This document shows, piece after piece, positions 31,801 to 44,046 of a DNA stretch of 64,000 nt. The first letter of the stretch is position 1. The number at the start of each line of letters is the position of its first letter. Under the pieces are notes generated by a model. It was not told the DNA's origin. It did not search any database and worked only from the letters and a program-made list of their open reading frames with translations. This DNA is from Paragonimus westermani. Its lineage: Eukaryota > Platyhelminthes > Trematoda > Plagiorchiida > Troglotrematidae. The translations under genes and the position numbers were made by a program. The DNA is taken from the NCBI GenBank assembly GCA_008508345.1, contig QNGE01003570.1:1-64000 (forward strand), read 5' to 3'.

Positions 31801-34800
31801 CAGCTCTAGAAGAAGTCTTGAAACTTGAAAACGTTGACCGACAACAATACTATTGTAGAGGTTCTGAATATATATGGCAGACAATGACCATAAAAGGCAA
31901 TGCAAATATGGTGCGAGTTAACCCCGACGATGATGTACGACAATCGTTCCTTTTGAAAAAAATATAAGGCTATGGGGATCCACTAACGAACGAAGAAACC
32001 CAGTTTTCCCAGCCTTTTCATTGGAAGACATGTCAACGTCTAACTGATGAAATGTGAACAAGTTGGCTGACCTACCCAACCACTGGTATACCAGGCCTTT
32101 GAATAATTATCCACCCACCGGCTGAATGCAGGATCATCCTTCCGCTCCGAGCATTTATATTTTATTGTCATACCATTTCTCACGATCTCAGAGCACTCAG
32201 TATCTGGACTTTACTTTCCCCGAGCCTGCCAGCTGTGTGCTTGGCTGACCCTTCGATTTCCTTCCAGCGAACACCTTTTATCTCAAAATTCAGTCGAAAC
32301 AGACGTTATCCATAGTGAACTCTTTGATGTATACCTTGGTGCAGTCACAACCACAGCGGATCGGTCGTTAACCGATCAGTACATGAGGTCTAGTTTGTTC
32401 AGCCCTCATTATTCACGTTAGGTGAGGTGATGTGATGGCACTTCGTCGGTAGCACTAGATCACACTCTGAAGCTTATGATCTGGAATTGCATGGCGCTAT
32501 GAGGACCGAGCCGAGTCCCGGCATGAGTTAAGCACGATCCGAGACCAACCTCACTGAAATATCCAATGCGTGTGGCTCGCTAATATGAACCCCCGGAGTG
32601 ACTCCTACTTTTTTGTTCACACATTGTGCATAATGACCCGAATCGGGTCTACAAACCTCAGATTTAACGAACATGACAACATGAACAAATTTGGAATATA
32701 GCAACACGATGGTTGTGTACGACTGCACATTGAAAAAACTGTCGCGTTTAGAACAGAGGGCTTTTCAGTACGGTGTTTCATATGAAAATCGTGCGTGGGC
32801 TGTACACAATACTGCGGAGGAGCACTTTTTGAATGCTATTATTTACTCGCTTGCTTGTTTGAAAAGCAAATTTGACCAAAATTCACAGTCCGTTTGTTTA
32901 GCTCTGTTTGTGGTACGTGTTATCTAACACAGTGTCAGACGATTGATAATGGAAATTTCTCAGGGGTGTAGCCCCCATTAAAACCGTATCACAATACTAT
33001 GGGGTTACTCACACACTATGAGGTTACTCACATTAGGACAAAATGGGCAGGCCGATTAGTATCAGCTGGTAATTCCGGCTTTGCCATGAAAAAGGGCACT
33101 GTCCTCGACCAACTGTGTCCTCACGGTTGCTAATGTTCGGGTGGCATCCTGCCTAAATGCAGTGGTCGGTTATCGGTCGCATTGCACAACAGAGCACGTC
33201 GTGCAATCGGCTGAATGACTGCCAAAGTGACGAATTGATCGTTCTGTGAAATATTTTTTTAGAGCTACAGTTGCGCGAGATACGTTAGTCCGATTTGAAC
33301 AAAATTTGGGATCGTCAAAGCGGACAACGTTCTGGAGAGGGCGCTAACGATGGAAACGGTCGCACTGTCAAAAAATCCAAACATCACAAGTGGAATTGTT
33401 CCTGCAAGTAAATTTGTTCTGATGTTAAACAGTCGACGGGTGCTTGATTGGACAGTCAGTAAGGAGGTTGCCATTCGGGTGCGTGTGGATCAACTGGCGT
33501 CTGATCTGTTTTATGTTATCCTCATGTATGCCGATTTTTTATTATGTTGCAAACCGCACAGATCCTGGTGAGGGCCGCTTGCCTTCTGTTGAAATCGCTG
33601 CACTACTTTCGCTGATATTCAGCTACATTCTGGACCAGGAATGTCCCCTTCGAATACACAAGCGTAATAGGGAACGAGTGAGATTCGTGAGTGATTTTTC
33701 ATCGAGATTTCTCCCACTGTTCAGTCACAGTAGTACGAGCAGCCCATTGTGTACACTTAAGGTGAATTCACCCGCGTGCGATCGCACTCTTAAACATATA
33801 CGCCATCGGTATTCATCAAGGTCAACGCGCTTATGTATTTCAATGCCCTTCCAGCCATGTCTAGTGGAGGCGACAGGCAAACGAGGTAGAATTTAGCGCA
33901 GAAGAGAACGCAAGTTGGACAAAGTATGTATTAACTCTAAACGAGAGAACGTACGTTGGTGGATGACTCGGTGTTGAAAGCCTAACACCTGCAAATTACT
34001 CCGGGGAGGCTGTCGACCGAAATAACCATTGATAGGGAAATCAGATGCCTTCCGGTTGCAAGGAGATTAATTGTCTGCTTCCTACTAGTAACTTTTCGAC
34101 ACCCTTTTGCTCGTCGCTGCCATAGTTAACCAACATAGGGATTCCTAGCAATTGTCCACATACATGCATTGCGATCGTTAAAGACGCTTAATCTGAGCAA
34201 CTGTTTATTGGTAGACATCCATTACATTGTGTGAAAATACGGAATTATGAACGCAGGCATTTTTACACGGTTGACGTGTATCCACATCTTTGGCAGTATT
34301 GTAGCGATATTCCCATTGCTGACACGTTCTACATGGTGCGTATACACATACCAGTAGTCATTTCCAGTTCCCGCTCTTCTTGGTATTCTCGGCATTTTCT
34401 CGAGTTAGAGTCGTGCTGTGCTACTCACAAAGGAATCTTCATGTTGTGCTACACATGCATCTGTTTTGAACGGTCATGCACTGGAACTCAGGCTTGTTTC
34501 CAATCTGCTCAACATAAATTACTTACTCATTGCAGTGTGCGACTGCTTGCGAGATCAGTCATTCCATCCGCATGTGATGGCTGGTTCTGTCAATGTGACT
34601 GAACTTTGAGGGTAATTTTGGCGGCCAGTCATTTCTATTCTTTATCCATGTTTTTCATCTGGTGTGTGAATGCGATTGAGATATTGGCTTCATACATGTG
34701 TCTATCTGCGTGATGAATATGACGTGTGACTCGGGTCGCGGCTCACCACAACGATGACGAGGAATTTCCTTCGGTAGGTGTTATGGGGCACATGTCCTAA

Positions 34801-37800
34801 CGAAGAAGCTAGGACGAATCACGTCGTATGGATTTATTGGTCTGGCTTCAGTTGGATTGATCTGTATTAGCTCACTTAGTTAATCAGGCTGCGGCCGTGC
34901 GACCGAACGCCTGTGTGTTATGTGTTCAGTTTTCTTGCGTTTACTTTCTGATACCCTCTATAGCGTGATTCGTTCGGATGCTGTGACTGCCATGTATAAA
35001 TCGTCTCGTTTGATTTGCCATGCGTCTTATCGGCTTTGTGTGGTAATCATGTCAGCCTATAAATTTGGAGTCCCTGTGATATGATCTTGACTCTACTCGT
35101 CCTTCCAATAGACGCTGTTGCTGTATCTATCCTTCACCTCGGTCCTGAATCAAGCGGTTAGGCGCATACCAAAAGAGACGATCTAATGATAGCGGATTTA
35201 TCGAGTAAAGTGAAGGAGACAAAGGGATTATATGTTCGTTTCATTAGTTTACTAAGATAGACTAATTAAGATGCCAAGACTAATGACTAACTATCGTAAA
35301 TATAGTTCACAGGTCGTATTCCAACTTGGAACGTTATAACCTGTCACATGGATACTTTCTTGCTCATTTCGTTTTATGCGCATTTAGTCTGACTATGTTG
35401 CAATGGGTTACATGTGATATCACTATTAGAATCCTACGCGTTTTCGAGGACCTTTCTAATCTCAGACCATTCACTTGTTTGTGGTCGCTTGGGTTTGTCG
35501 TCTGCTTTTGATGAAGGTGCATAGACTAGAATGGTTGGAGACGGTTGGTAAAGCTTGGCATTTGTTTAGAGATATTGGATCAGAATTTGTATTAATCCTT
35601 GAAGCGTTCTGTTCAACCTGGACATAGTGTTAATGTTCATAACGTCCTCCCTATGCCTTTTGGAAATAAGCGAGAAAAGTGTTCTCCAGTTCATTGAAGC
35701 CCTGGCCGTTGCAAGCTATGCTCCCCTTGTTTTTTTATTTAAAAAAAGGCAGCTTCTGTCCCTATGGATGCGGATTCAGATTATTTCCCTCGGGTTCCTT
35801 ATAGCCATGTCGACGAGGCATTTTTTGGTGAATTATATGCTCCTTTCACCAACTTACGGACTACTGAGAAAGTTCCCTATTCCTGAAAAAATGAACAGTT
35901 ACTCCCAACTTGTGCACCAGCCGCTAAGGAATTAGTCAATTTTCAGTTTCGATCAGTGGGTGTTCATTGTGTTTCACAGGTAATCCAAAAAGAGCGAACG
36001 GTAATTTTCCAGGGAACAAACAAGATTTTGCGCAAGCCGCTGATACACTGCTCACACCATCACACTCATTCAGATCCTCGAACGCAGTATTTGTATACGT
36101 GAGCATCAAGACAGTCATCGATTCTGTGAGCAGATCTGTATTCTGTGACTGCTGGCCAGGGAATAGGGACCTACTGAGTAAATGTCTATTCTGTAAACAT
36201 AATGCACACTCAGATTTTAGACAAGGTTTACGAGCAGACAGGTTATCGTCGTCCTTTGCCGTCTCCGGCGGAGGGTGACAAGACTGTTCTTTTCTTTTAG
36301 TCTCACAGTTGACTATATCTTTTATGGTACTCTACTTGATCTTACCAGCGGTGATGTTGAGTTCCTTTCTTGGAACATTATCATTGACATACCATGCCGA
36401 TGATGGTTGCTCACTTGCCGTGAAGTGTCCAAACGTTTGACGGTTGAAATTTGCACCGTCTAAATGCAAATTACTTCTTGGAAACTGGTGGGGACTTTTT
36501 CCGCGCTTACTCCTGGTAGCGACTGTCTGGATTTTTTCAAAAGTTGTGCTCACCTTGGAAGTTGCATAATGGTCGTCACCGGTGATGTCAATAACGTCTG
36601 ATTACCTTCTGCTACTGTGAAGCACACTTTTCACCGGCGCTAAACACGTACGTCATGAAAGGGTGGAGTGCGTAACATGACTGTGCACGGTACTGCCATG
36701 CTGTTTTGAAATCTGGCCACTCCGCGTCGACGGTGCTTCGGGTAGTCAGTTTTTGACAGATGCTGCTTGCGGTTCATTGCCCATGCGGTCTCAATCCCAT
36801 GCACTCGACGGTTATGCGTCAGTTGGTTCCTTTATCAAACTCGAAAGTGTCGATGAGAAGGCGACTGATATAATTCGGATTAACGCGCTACAAAGTGTCT
36901 GGTTTTCATTTGTTCAGCGAGCTTGTCGCGCATTTTCGATAGTAGTTATTATCCTCACTTACAAGAGCTACATATGTTTTTATTCAATGGATATTACATT
37001 TATCAACGTTTATATAACTATGGCGTTATTCACATAGAACAGGTAAGTGTTCGAACTGTAGGTTTAAGGAGCGTGTCGAAATGAGTTCGGAACGTAGCTG
37101 CGTCACTGAGATTTTTTATTCCGGGTACAAACAACCAACTTCGCCAGTCACCAGACATCGGCCATATGCCATCGGAATAATGATGTCTCCTTCGTTAAGG
37201 CCATACTGCGGCAGACCAACCCATCTCTTCTGGGCTCCATCGAGGTGATTAGCCATTCTAAATCAAAACGCTGTCTACAATCATTAAGTTCCATGCCTCC
37301 ATGAACAAAAATATGCGGTGCATGTGTCTTTCATCCTGCTTGGTTTGTTATTTTCTCTTCAATCAATCCCACTATTCTTGTGTATATTCGTGGTGCGGTG
37401 TAGACTTAACAAAGTGGAATCCTCCCTATCTCCTGTTATTGCCGTACATCTTATTCTACATTCCTCTGTTTGAAACAGTTCATTCCCTTCAGAAGTTTGA
37501 ACAAGACCGTTAGAACACGAAAACTGGCAGATGCAAGCATTTCGTATTGACTCGTCAGTACACTTTCCCGTTTTCTTCAACTTTTTTTGTTTCAGTCTGC
37601 CATCAAAGTAGTGTTGGATAGTGTGTACCTTACTGCATGACTTCCGTCTTCCATCTGTTCTATGCTCGTTATGTTATCTGCCCGTTATCGACAATTGGGT
37701 CGACCACCGTTGAGATGATGTAGCTACGACAGAGCCTACTAAGCAGCACGGATGTTAATCGAAGTAGTACTAGGCAACAATGTTAATGGCTGTAAAACGA

Positions 37801-40800
37801 CACTTTCACGTCTGTTCTAAGAGATTTTTGTATCAGTGGCAGAATCCGACTTCTGCAGATTGGGTGATCCTTGTGAAAATTGCCGAAAAACAAGTAGCTG
37901 TGAAGATGTGGAGGAGCCATGACATAGAAATCGCTTAACACTAGAATTGTCAAAATATTCGTCCACTTAGAACTGCCAATCAGTCATCTTGATTACACTT
38001 TGAATCATCTGTCACTGTTCACGACAACAATTCTCTAACCACGTGCTCATCAAATATCGTCCTCGAAGTCAGCATGCCTGTTACAAAAGTCAACAGTGGC
38101 GCAACTTTCCCACGTAGAACACGAACTTTGGTGAACATAACCATCCCACGGCTACAATTAGGGGTTTCCTATAGGCATAAAATGTACAGATAAATACGAA
38201 AGGATTGTTCTGCCACAGTTGCAGTAAACTAAAAATATTTGGATACAAACTGCTCAACGTGTGATTTTTGCCCATCTTTATGCTCGCAAATTTGCTGCAA
38301 TTACCTCTGCGAGGGTAAACGGTGACTGAACCACGTTTACATATGGCACTACTTTGAGAGCTATAAGAAACATTGAATGTTAAACAACCATATATTTGTG
38401 CATCAGAGAAACAGGATTTGAAATCGACAGAACGAAATCCCTACACCATACATTTCATTGCCATGTAAACGAGAGATTATTACATGAGCCCCCCGCCAGC
38501 GTTATCCGCCGGTGCAGTGTTGTGAACTTACGGAGATAAAAACGAACAAATGGCGAGTTGCTCGACAAAATTATCTGATCGCATATTCATGATAAAGTTT
38601 CATGTCGATGATTGTAACGTTACTGGTAGACATAAACCTCCCAAACTATTAGAAAACGGGACGTTTACAAAGCGAATCTGCTCAATTCCTAGTCCCACCT
38701 TATCTCTCCTCTAGGAACTTTACGTAAACGGTTGCTCACGTTACTTCGAGGCACGTTCTCCTTCTGTCGACTCGATAAGGGGTTTTGGGTTAATTGGGAC
38801 GTAAAATTGAGTAGCTTTAAATAGTTAAACCCCTGTGCTACTTCCGGATCCCGCTTTGACCTGTGGCTCTTATCTCATGATGCTTATGTCTGTGTGCTTT
38901 GTATGAAACTTTGATGTCGTCTAGTCAATCTAAGAGTTTGCTTTATGCATCTCCAAGTGTGGAATTCCATCTGTCAACATCAACGTATGTAGCAAACAGG
39001 AGATTTTTAAAACAAACATGTTTCGGTATTTGAGGTTATAAATTTGATATTGTACACGCAGGTTCATCTGGTTGCACAGTCATTGAGCTCTAGCAAAATT
39101 CACTCGGGGTTAACTGAAATTCTTAGTGAGAATAGGAGTCATGAAGAATTGTATGCTTGCAATACAGAGGCTTATGGATAGGTCGTGTTACAAAACTGAA
39201 TAGCGACTGGGTAGGTCTGGATCTAGGGGTGACTAATGTTACGAAGGGTGTGTTACGGAGATGTGTGTTACGATGTGTTGATATTTAGTTTACACCCACC
39301 CGTCGCATACTAACAAATGCAGGTAATATATTGGTTGCGGAAAATGGCAGTTTTGCCTGTTGTTTTCACTGATACATGTATTGCACGCAGTAATACCGTC
39401 GCTCATATCATTGTGTTCGGTTGTGTTTTACAAAACAGTTAGAACACGAAAACTGGTAGATGCAAGCATTTCGTATTGACTCGTCAGTACCAATTTTGCA
39501 ATAACATGAAACGGGTTTTTATATCGAGCAGTTAGGGAGCAGGGTTGATAGTCAATCGGTGGTTTAGGAAAGGTCACCACGTCCAGGGAAGGGTCAAGTT
39601 TACGAGCAATTGTTTCTGAACACACAAGGTCGGCTTCAGTCGATTGATTGCGACCGCCTNNNNNNNNNNNNNNNNNNNNNNNNNNNNNNNNNNNNNNNNN
39701 NNNNNNNNNNNNNNNNNNNNNNNNNNNNNNNNNNNNNNNNNNNNNNNNNNNNNNNNNNNNNNNNNNNNNNNNNNNNNNNNNNNNNNNNNNNNNNNNNNNN
39801 NNNNNNNNNNNNNNNNNNNNNNNNNNNNNNNNNNNNNNNNNNNNNNNNNNNNNTATTACGTCACTCCAATCCAAGATTCTTGCGGTTTGCTGAGGCGGTC
39901 GCAATCAATCGACTGAAGCCGACCTTGTGTGTTCAGAAACAATTGCTCGTAAACTTGACCCTTCCCTGGACGTGGTGACCTTTCCTAAACCACCGATTGA
40001 CTATCAACCCTGCTCCCTAACTGCTCGATATAAAAACCCGTTTCATGTTATTGCAAAATTGGTACTGACGAGTCAATACGAAATGCTTGCATCTACCAGT
40101 TTTCGTGTTCTAACAGTTTTGTTCAAACTTCTGAAAGGAATGAACTGTTTCAAATTTTTACAAAACAGACAACATCCGCCTATGGTAATTCACGGTTTTG
40201 TTGTTTTCTCTTTATTCGTGGTTCTAGCTCTTGCCCGTTACGTTAGGACGCTTTTTTCAGCACATACATACCTTTCACGCTTTCTTTTGGCAGAATTTTT
40301 CATCGAAAACGGCTTTTATAAATGTAGTTCATACAATTCCGTTTGCTTTTTTGGCTTATTAAATCATTTAGCTCTTTTCGTTCACTTCAGCTCGCATTTT
40401 TATACAGAGCTCTGGTTCGATTATTTTGCCGCAGATACTGGTGTGTTATTTACTTGGGGACGTTCAGATCTTGGTCAACTTGGACGTCCACACCTATCGG
40501 ACTGCCATTCAGGGAGCCCTCGGATCCCTGAATTTGATCCCTTTCCCGGTCGTGTGTCGTTTGGTGATGATGATGGTTCGGTAACACGAATTGTGGATAT
40601 CAGGGCAGGTGCAGAACATTCTCTGGCCGTCGATTCTGACGGGGACTTGTGGACTTGGGGATGGAATGAACATGGCATGTGTGGAATCCCTAAAAATGCA
40701 ATCTCCGAAAGTGTTTCACTGGACTGTTCTGGTGGCATTAAGCACTGTCCATGTGTTATCCAACCAAGTCGTGTAAATTTGCTTCCGCTTTCTACTTGTC

Positions 40801-40871
40801 AGGGTCTAAGACCTGCCACAACCCGGTTGATCGGTGCCGGTTATGGACATTCGTTTGCATATGTTGTTTAA
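25823..40871 (+). CDS. SERGEF: SERGEF/DelGEF homologue (RCC1-repeat protein)
   Basis: Secretion-regulating guanine nucleotide exchange factor homologue, predicted to form a seven-bladed RCC1 propeller; in mammals it binds Sec5 and influences secretion. Exons: 25823-25855, 25897-26289, 26325-26391, 26433-26594, 28512-28685 and 40435-40871 (TAA). All introns are GT-AG: 41, 35, 41, 1917 and 11749 bp. If a doubtful inner 43-nt intron at 26020-26062 is real, the model has seven exons. The coding length is 1266 nt, giving 421 residues (human 458). Matches to the human protein include MFAWGANTHGQLGTGD, CGWDFTFVLQSDG, VRCVAAGLRHVVAIS, WGSNHRGQLG, a junction-spanning LTDAGFVF, FTWGRSDLGQLGR, LWTWGWNEHGMCG and the ending GAGYGHSFAYVV. 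WGWNEHGMCG is diagnostic for this family among RCC1 proteins. The start was chosen because the 41-bp intron joins FAW to GAN in frame. Confidence 0.92.
26595..28511 (+). other. SERGEF intron before the 28512 exon (1.9 kb)
   Basis: Flanked by donor GTTAGT and acceptor CGTTTCAG, joining ACAG to ATGCAGG in frame. I see no transposon coding sequence or nested gene inside. Confidence 0.8.
37469..37560 (+). repeat. 92-bp repeat, copy also inside the inverted repeat
   Basis: Matches the reverse complement of 40063-40154 with about four differences, and matches part of the left inverted-repeat arm from 39435. It shows that at least part of the arm sequence exists elsewhere in the intron. Confidence 0.9.
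39429..39659 (+). repeat. Left arm of inverted repeat beside the gap
   Basis: About 231 bp, identical by eye (one mismatch near the outer end) to the reverse complement of 39893-40123. It abuts the N run directly. Confidence 0.95.
39660..39853. other. Assembly gap (194 N)
   Basis: A run of undetermined bases within the SERGEF last intron, between inverted-repeat arms. Confidence 0.99.
39893..40123 (-). repeat. Right arm of inverted repeat beside the gap
   Basis: Reverse complement of 39429-39659. It is separated from the gap by 39 bp of unique sequence (39854-39892). It lies about 310 bp upstream of the last SERGEF exon. Confidence 0.95.
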
Positions 40872-42731
40872 GCTTCAAGTATTCCCAGATGGTAGTTTTT
40901 TTTCCGAACTTATACTCGTTTCAATCTGGCGGTCATTTATTCATTTTTGACCGTATCACACGCAGTTCTGTTCTAATTTACTTTCCGAGTTCGCTGTGAT
41001 TACACTGGGAGGTGGGCTCCTTAATTAAGGTTGAGTACACTCGAACTAATTACACACGCGATCAAAAGGGCATCACTAAAGAAAACGTAATTACTTAGTT
41101 TAAAACATTGGTGTGTATCTTCCTATAATTTGGGCGTCGGTGGTTCATCATAATCCACAACAATGGTTTGAAGTTTTACCTGCCAGTTGCAGTTCACCTG
41201 TTTTGGATTTGACGTGATCTAGTTTCATTATTTATAAAAGCGTACTCGTTAGATATGGATGTTTATAACGAATTTAACAAATGCCGGAGACTTAAGGCCG
41301 TACCAAATAAAAATCAGGCATATAACAAATCACAATTAGTTTTAGTTAGTCGGAATTCTCTCAAAAGGAGCACCATTTGCGATAACATGGTCAATCCAAG
41401 GTGACCATCTTCTTTCGGATATCAGCTGAGACCACTAACTGAACCAATGGTTAGCATCAACACCTTTATTCCTCGAACTACCGTCGTAAACTGTTCACAC
41501 TACTGTCACTTCCAGCCTGTCCTAAGGTTACCAAAAAGTCAATAACGCAGTAGATCGTGAATCAATGTTTTCAAACTTTATTCCACCCATCAGTCTATTC
41601 ATTGAAGACGACATGTCAGGCCCAGTCGTCGAAGAGCCACATCGTGACCACCTCTTTGGTACCTAGTGGTACAGACACGATGTTACGGGGACAGCGTCGT
41701 TCGAAACCGAAGCCGTTGAATATCTTACTCATAAAAAGGTGATGCTCTAAATTCGCAGACCAGCTGATACTACGGGTGATAGTGTAAGTTGAATGTTTCT
41801 CGAGTGTTGGCTATTGGATTTCATCGAAGTTGTTATGTGCCACTGGCAATGCAGAAACACAAGCTATTGACACTATTGGAGTAACACTCGGTACCGTCCC
41901 TTCTGTCGATAACTCCCTGGACAGCTTCAGATGATATAGTGTCTTCAGCCACTTGCTTGGGTTTGTCCGCGGTGATTTTTGTGTGTGGTGTATTTTTGGT
42001 CTGTTACAGTCAACCGTCACTAATTTCGCTCGACTGTTTTATCTGAAATTCGTATCGTCTTACATGGCAACGGGTTAGCGAAATGAAGCATTTTTGCCTT
42101 GTCTCTTTTTGCTTCATATACTTTGTTGCACTCATTCATGATCACTTTCCTTTACGCAGATGCAATTAATCAGCTTGGGTCACGATATCCTAGTGGATGT
42201 TTAGTATTTTGTTGAATTGAACAATCGAAGCACGGATACTATGCTGACGCTATCTTTAATTAACAACGATTGGTTACTTGCCTATCAACAATTTGTCCAC
42301 GTATTTTTCATTCTACTTGTTGATTTACTCAGTTATGGCGTATTGCATGTTGTTTTTGGAAAACTGTAAAGCAGACCAACATATGACAATGAAAAGACAT
42401 CGTTTCAGGACATTTTTATATGCCATTTGGTCATCGTACTTCACAATTCATGTTGTATATCTCAGTCATCTGTTCATTCAGTTGAAATAAGTTTTCATAC
42501 TGACCCATTGTGCACTACTTTTTTGACCCATTACTTGCTGTATGCTGATTTTTGCTTACTATATTTATAAGTTCTGCCATTGGTTTAATCTCTGTTGAAT
42601 ATGGTCTACTTGTGTTCATACCGGAGGGATCTTTATAGGTTTGTGTTATATGCCCTAACACTATCGATTTGCGTGGTTTTGTTTAGTTTTTCCGCTTTGT
42701 CGGTTCTTCCATCCTAGGCCTTCAATAAAAC
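40872..42731. other. SERGEF 3' flank, no other gene seen
   Basis: Probable 3' UTR to about 41330, then intergenic sequence with only short frames. No transposon domain was recognised. Confidence 0.5.
41306..41311 (+). promoter_or_regulatory. Candidate polyadenylation signal of SERGEF
   Basis: AATAAA about 435 bp after the SERGEF stop codon, giving a plausible 3' UTR length. It is based on the motif alone. Confidence 0.4.
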
Positions 42732-42914
42732 CTCATCCCAATTCTGAGCGTATGCTCTTTGCGAAGTACTTCGGTGCTCAGTGGCACAAACATATCAGTT
42801 GGGACAGAATAACTCCGTCCATCCCCCTCGCATAGTTTCGTTGACAAATGTTGAAAACCTTTTGTGTCTAGCCATTCTGTAACCTGTTCCACTGTCCATC
42901 CGCGCATGTTGGAA
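42732..42914 (-). CDS. SAM-like domain exon (partial gene)
   Basis: The minus-strand frame reads SNMRGWTVEQVTEWLDTKGF, then DMFVPLSTEVLRKEHTLRIG. This fits a sterile alpha motif: the start W-x-VEQV-x-WL, and the end L-S-x-E-x-LRKE-x-x-x-RIG-x-R, the helix-5 region. SAM domains mediate protein or RNA binding. A good acceptor (TTTTATTTTGTTGGATCAG) precedes 42914 and a donor (ATGAG/GTTTTA) follows 42732, so it can be an internal exon. The acceptor lies inside the dispersed repeat that starts at 42906. No partner exons were found, so the gene is unnamed. The alternative is a transposon-associated SAM. Confidence 0.45.
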
Positions 42915-43197
42915 CTGATCCAACAAAATAAAACCCTGTCAGTTATCACTATCGACAGTGAAAAGCCAAGTCTCAGCGCGTTGACTCCGTATATTATTAC
43001 CGACCCTGGAAAATAGAGAGTACAGAGAGACACGTCAAGCTAGCTAGGCACGGAGCGAGTTGTGTTTTTAGCCCCGGGCCGGATATTACAAAATGGGTAG
43101 CTTGACTAAAACAAAAGTAGGTACAAGACCAAAATGATAGAAAATGTACAGATGAATGCGACTATCAAAATATCATTTATTATAGTCGCTACATAGC
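42906..43197 (+). repeat. Dispersed repeat, copy 2 (related to 15684-15984)
   Basis: Same orientation and order of conserved blocks as copy 1. Its left end overlaps the start of the SAM-like exon by a few bases. Confidence 0.8.
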
Positions 43198-44046
43198 TCT
43201 CCCCCAGAAGGCTAGTAAGTATTACACAGGCCTCCGTTATTGCAGCGAGGGAGGGAAAATCACATATCACGTCTTTTAGAATGATCACAATTACAGGGTG
43301 ATACACGCAAAGGATGATTGCACGTGATGGGGAATGTCAAAGTTCGGGGGTGGAGGGGGTTCGGTCCAAAATAGTCGCTGCGCTGGTATGGTTCATTTAT
43401 TTATGTTATTTAGTCTTCGGTGCGTTTCTTGTCTATCGCAGCGGGCTGCCCAACCCTAAAAACTCTTGAGAGAAAAGGGGGGGGGGTTTGTCCAGTGCTG
43501 TACGATAGGTCGATGGGAGTTGTCTCTCCACGCACCATATCCGGATTGTCTGGAACAGAGAGAAAACAAGGTGAAGGACCCGCAGGACAGGCGGAAAAGG
43601 ATAACTCACCGTGTAAACGTATCCGGTAGACTAAATAATTTCACAGTCGGAGTTTCGTGGACACTACAACTTCGAGTGTCACTGCCTTTGGTTCCATTCT
43701 TCTTTGTTATCCTGTCTACGGTTGATAGACTCAAAAAAGAAAAAGATTAGTACGCGGATAAGCCTAATCCCAAACAATGCCATTTGTTTGTGGACCTGGC
43801 AATGCATCTGAAAATTGCAAGGGCGTGTGACCCAAAGGAGTTTTTTTTTTGTTTTTGTTTTCTTGTTTTTAGCGTGCAAAATATCTAAAAATTCACAAGT
43901 GAGCAAATAGTCATTTAGCTTGAGAATTTTTTTGTCTTTTTTTGTGTTAAAAAAAAAGTACCGCTAAGTCCACACATACCGCAGCTCAGAAGAGCTGGAG
44001 GACCAAACGATGTATGTGAATGTTGGCATGTCCACGTTGGAAAACT
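43198..44046. other. Low-complexity flank of the gypsy element
   Basis: Contains a G run of ten at 43477-43486 and T-rich or A-rich tracts between about 43838 and 43960. This is where a 3' LTR of the minus-strand gypsy element would be expected, but no repeat pair could be identified. Confidence 0.5.

Larger units (their letters stand above)
28686..40434 (+). other. SERGEF last intron (11.7 kb)
   Basis: Donor GTAAGT and acceptor TTTTGCCGCAG join in phase 1 to make ACT-GAT-ACT-GGT. The intron contains many short frames but no recognised transposon protein or nested gene. Near its 3' end it holds the 194-base gap, the inverted repeat and three copies of a 92-bp repeat. Confidence 0.85.

Noticed and set aside
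39428..39904. 158-codon minus-strand ORF across the gap
   Set aside because: It consists of the inverted-repeat arm plus undetermined bases; not evidence of a protein.
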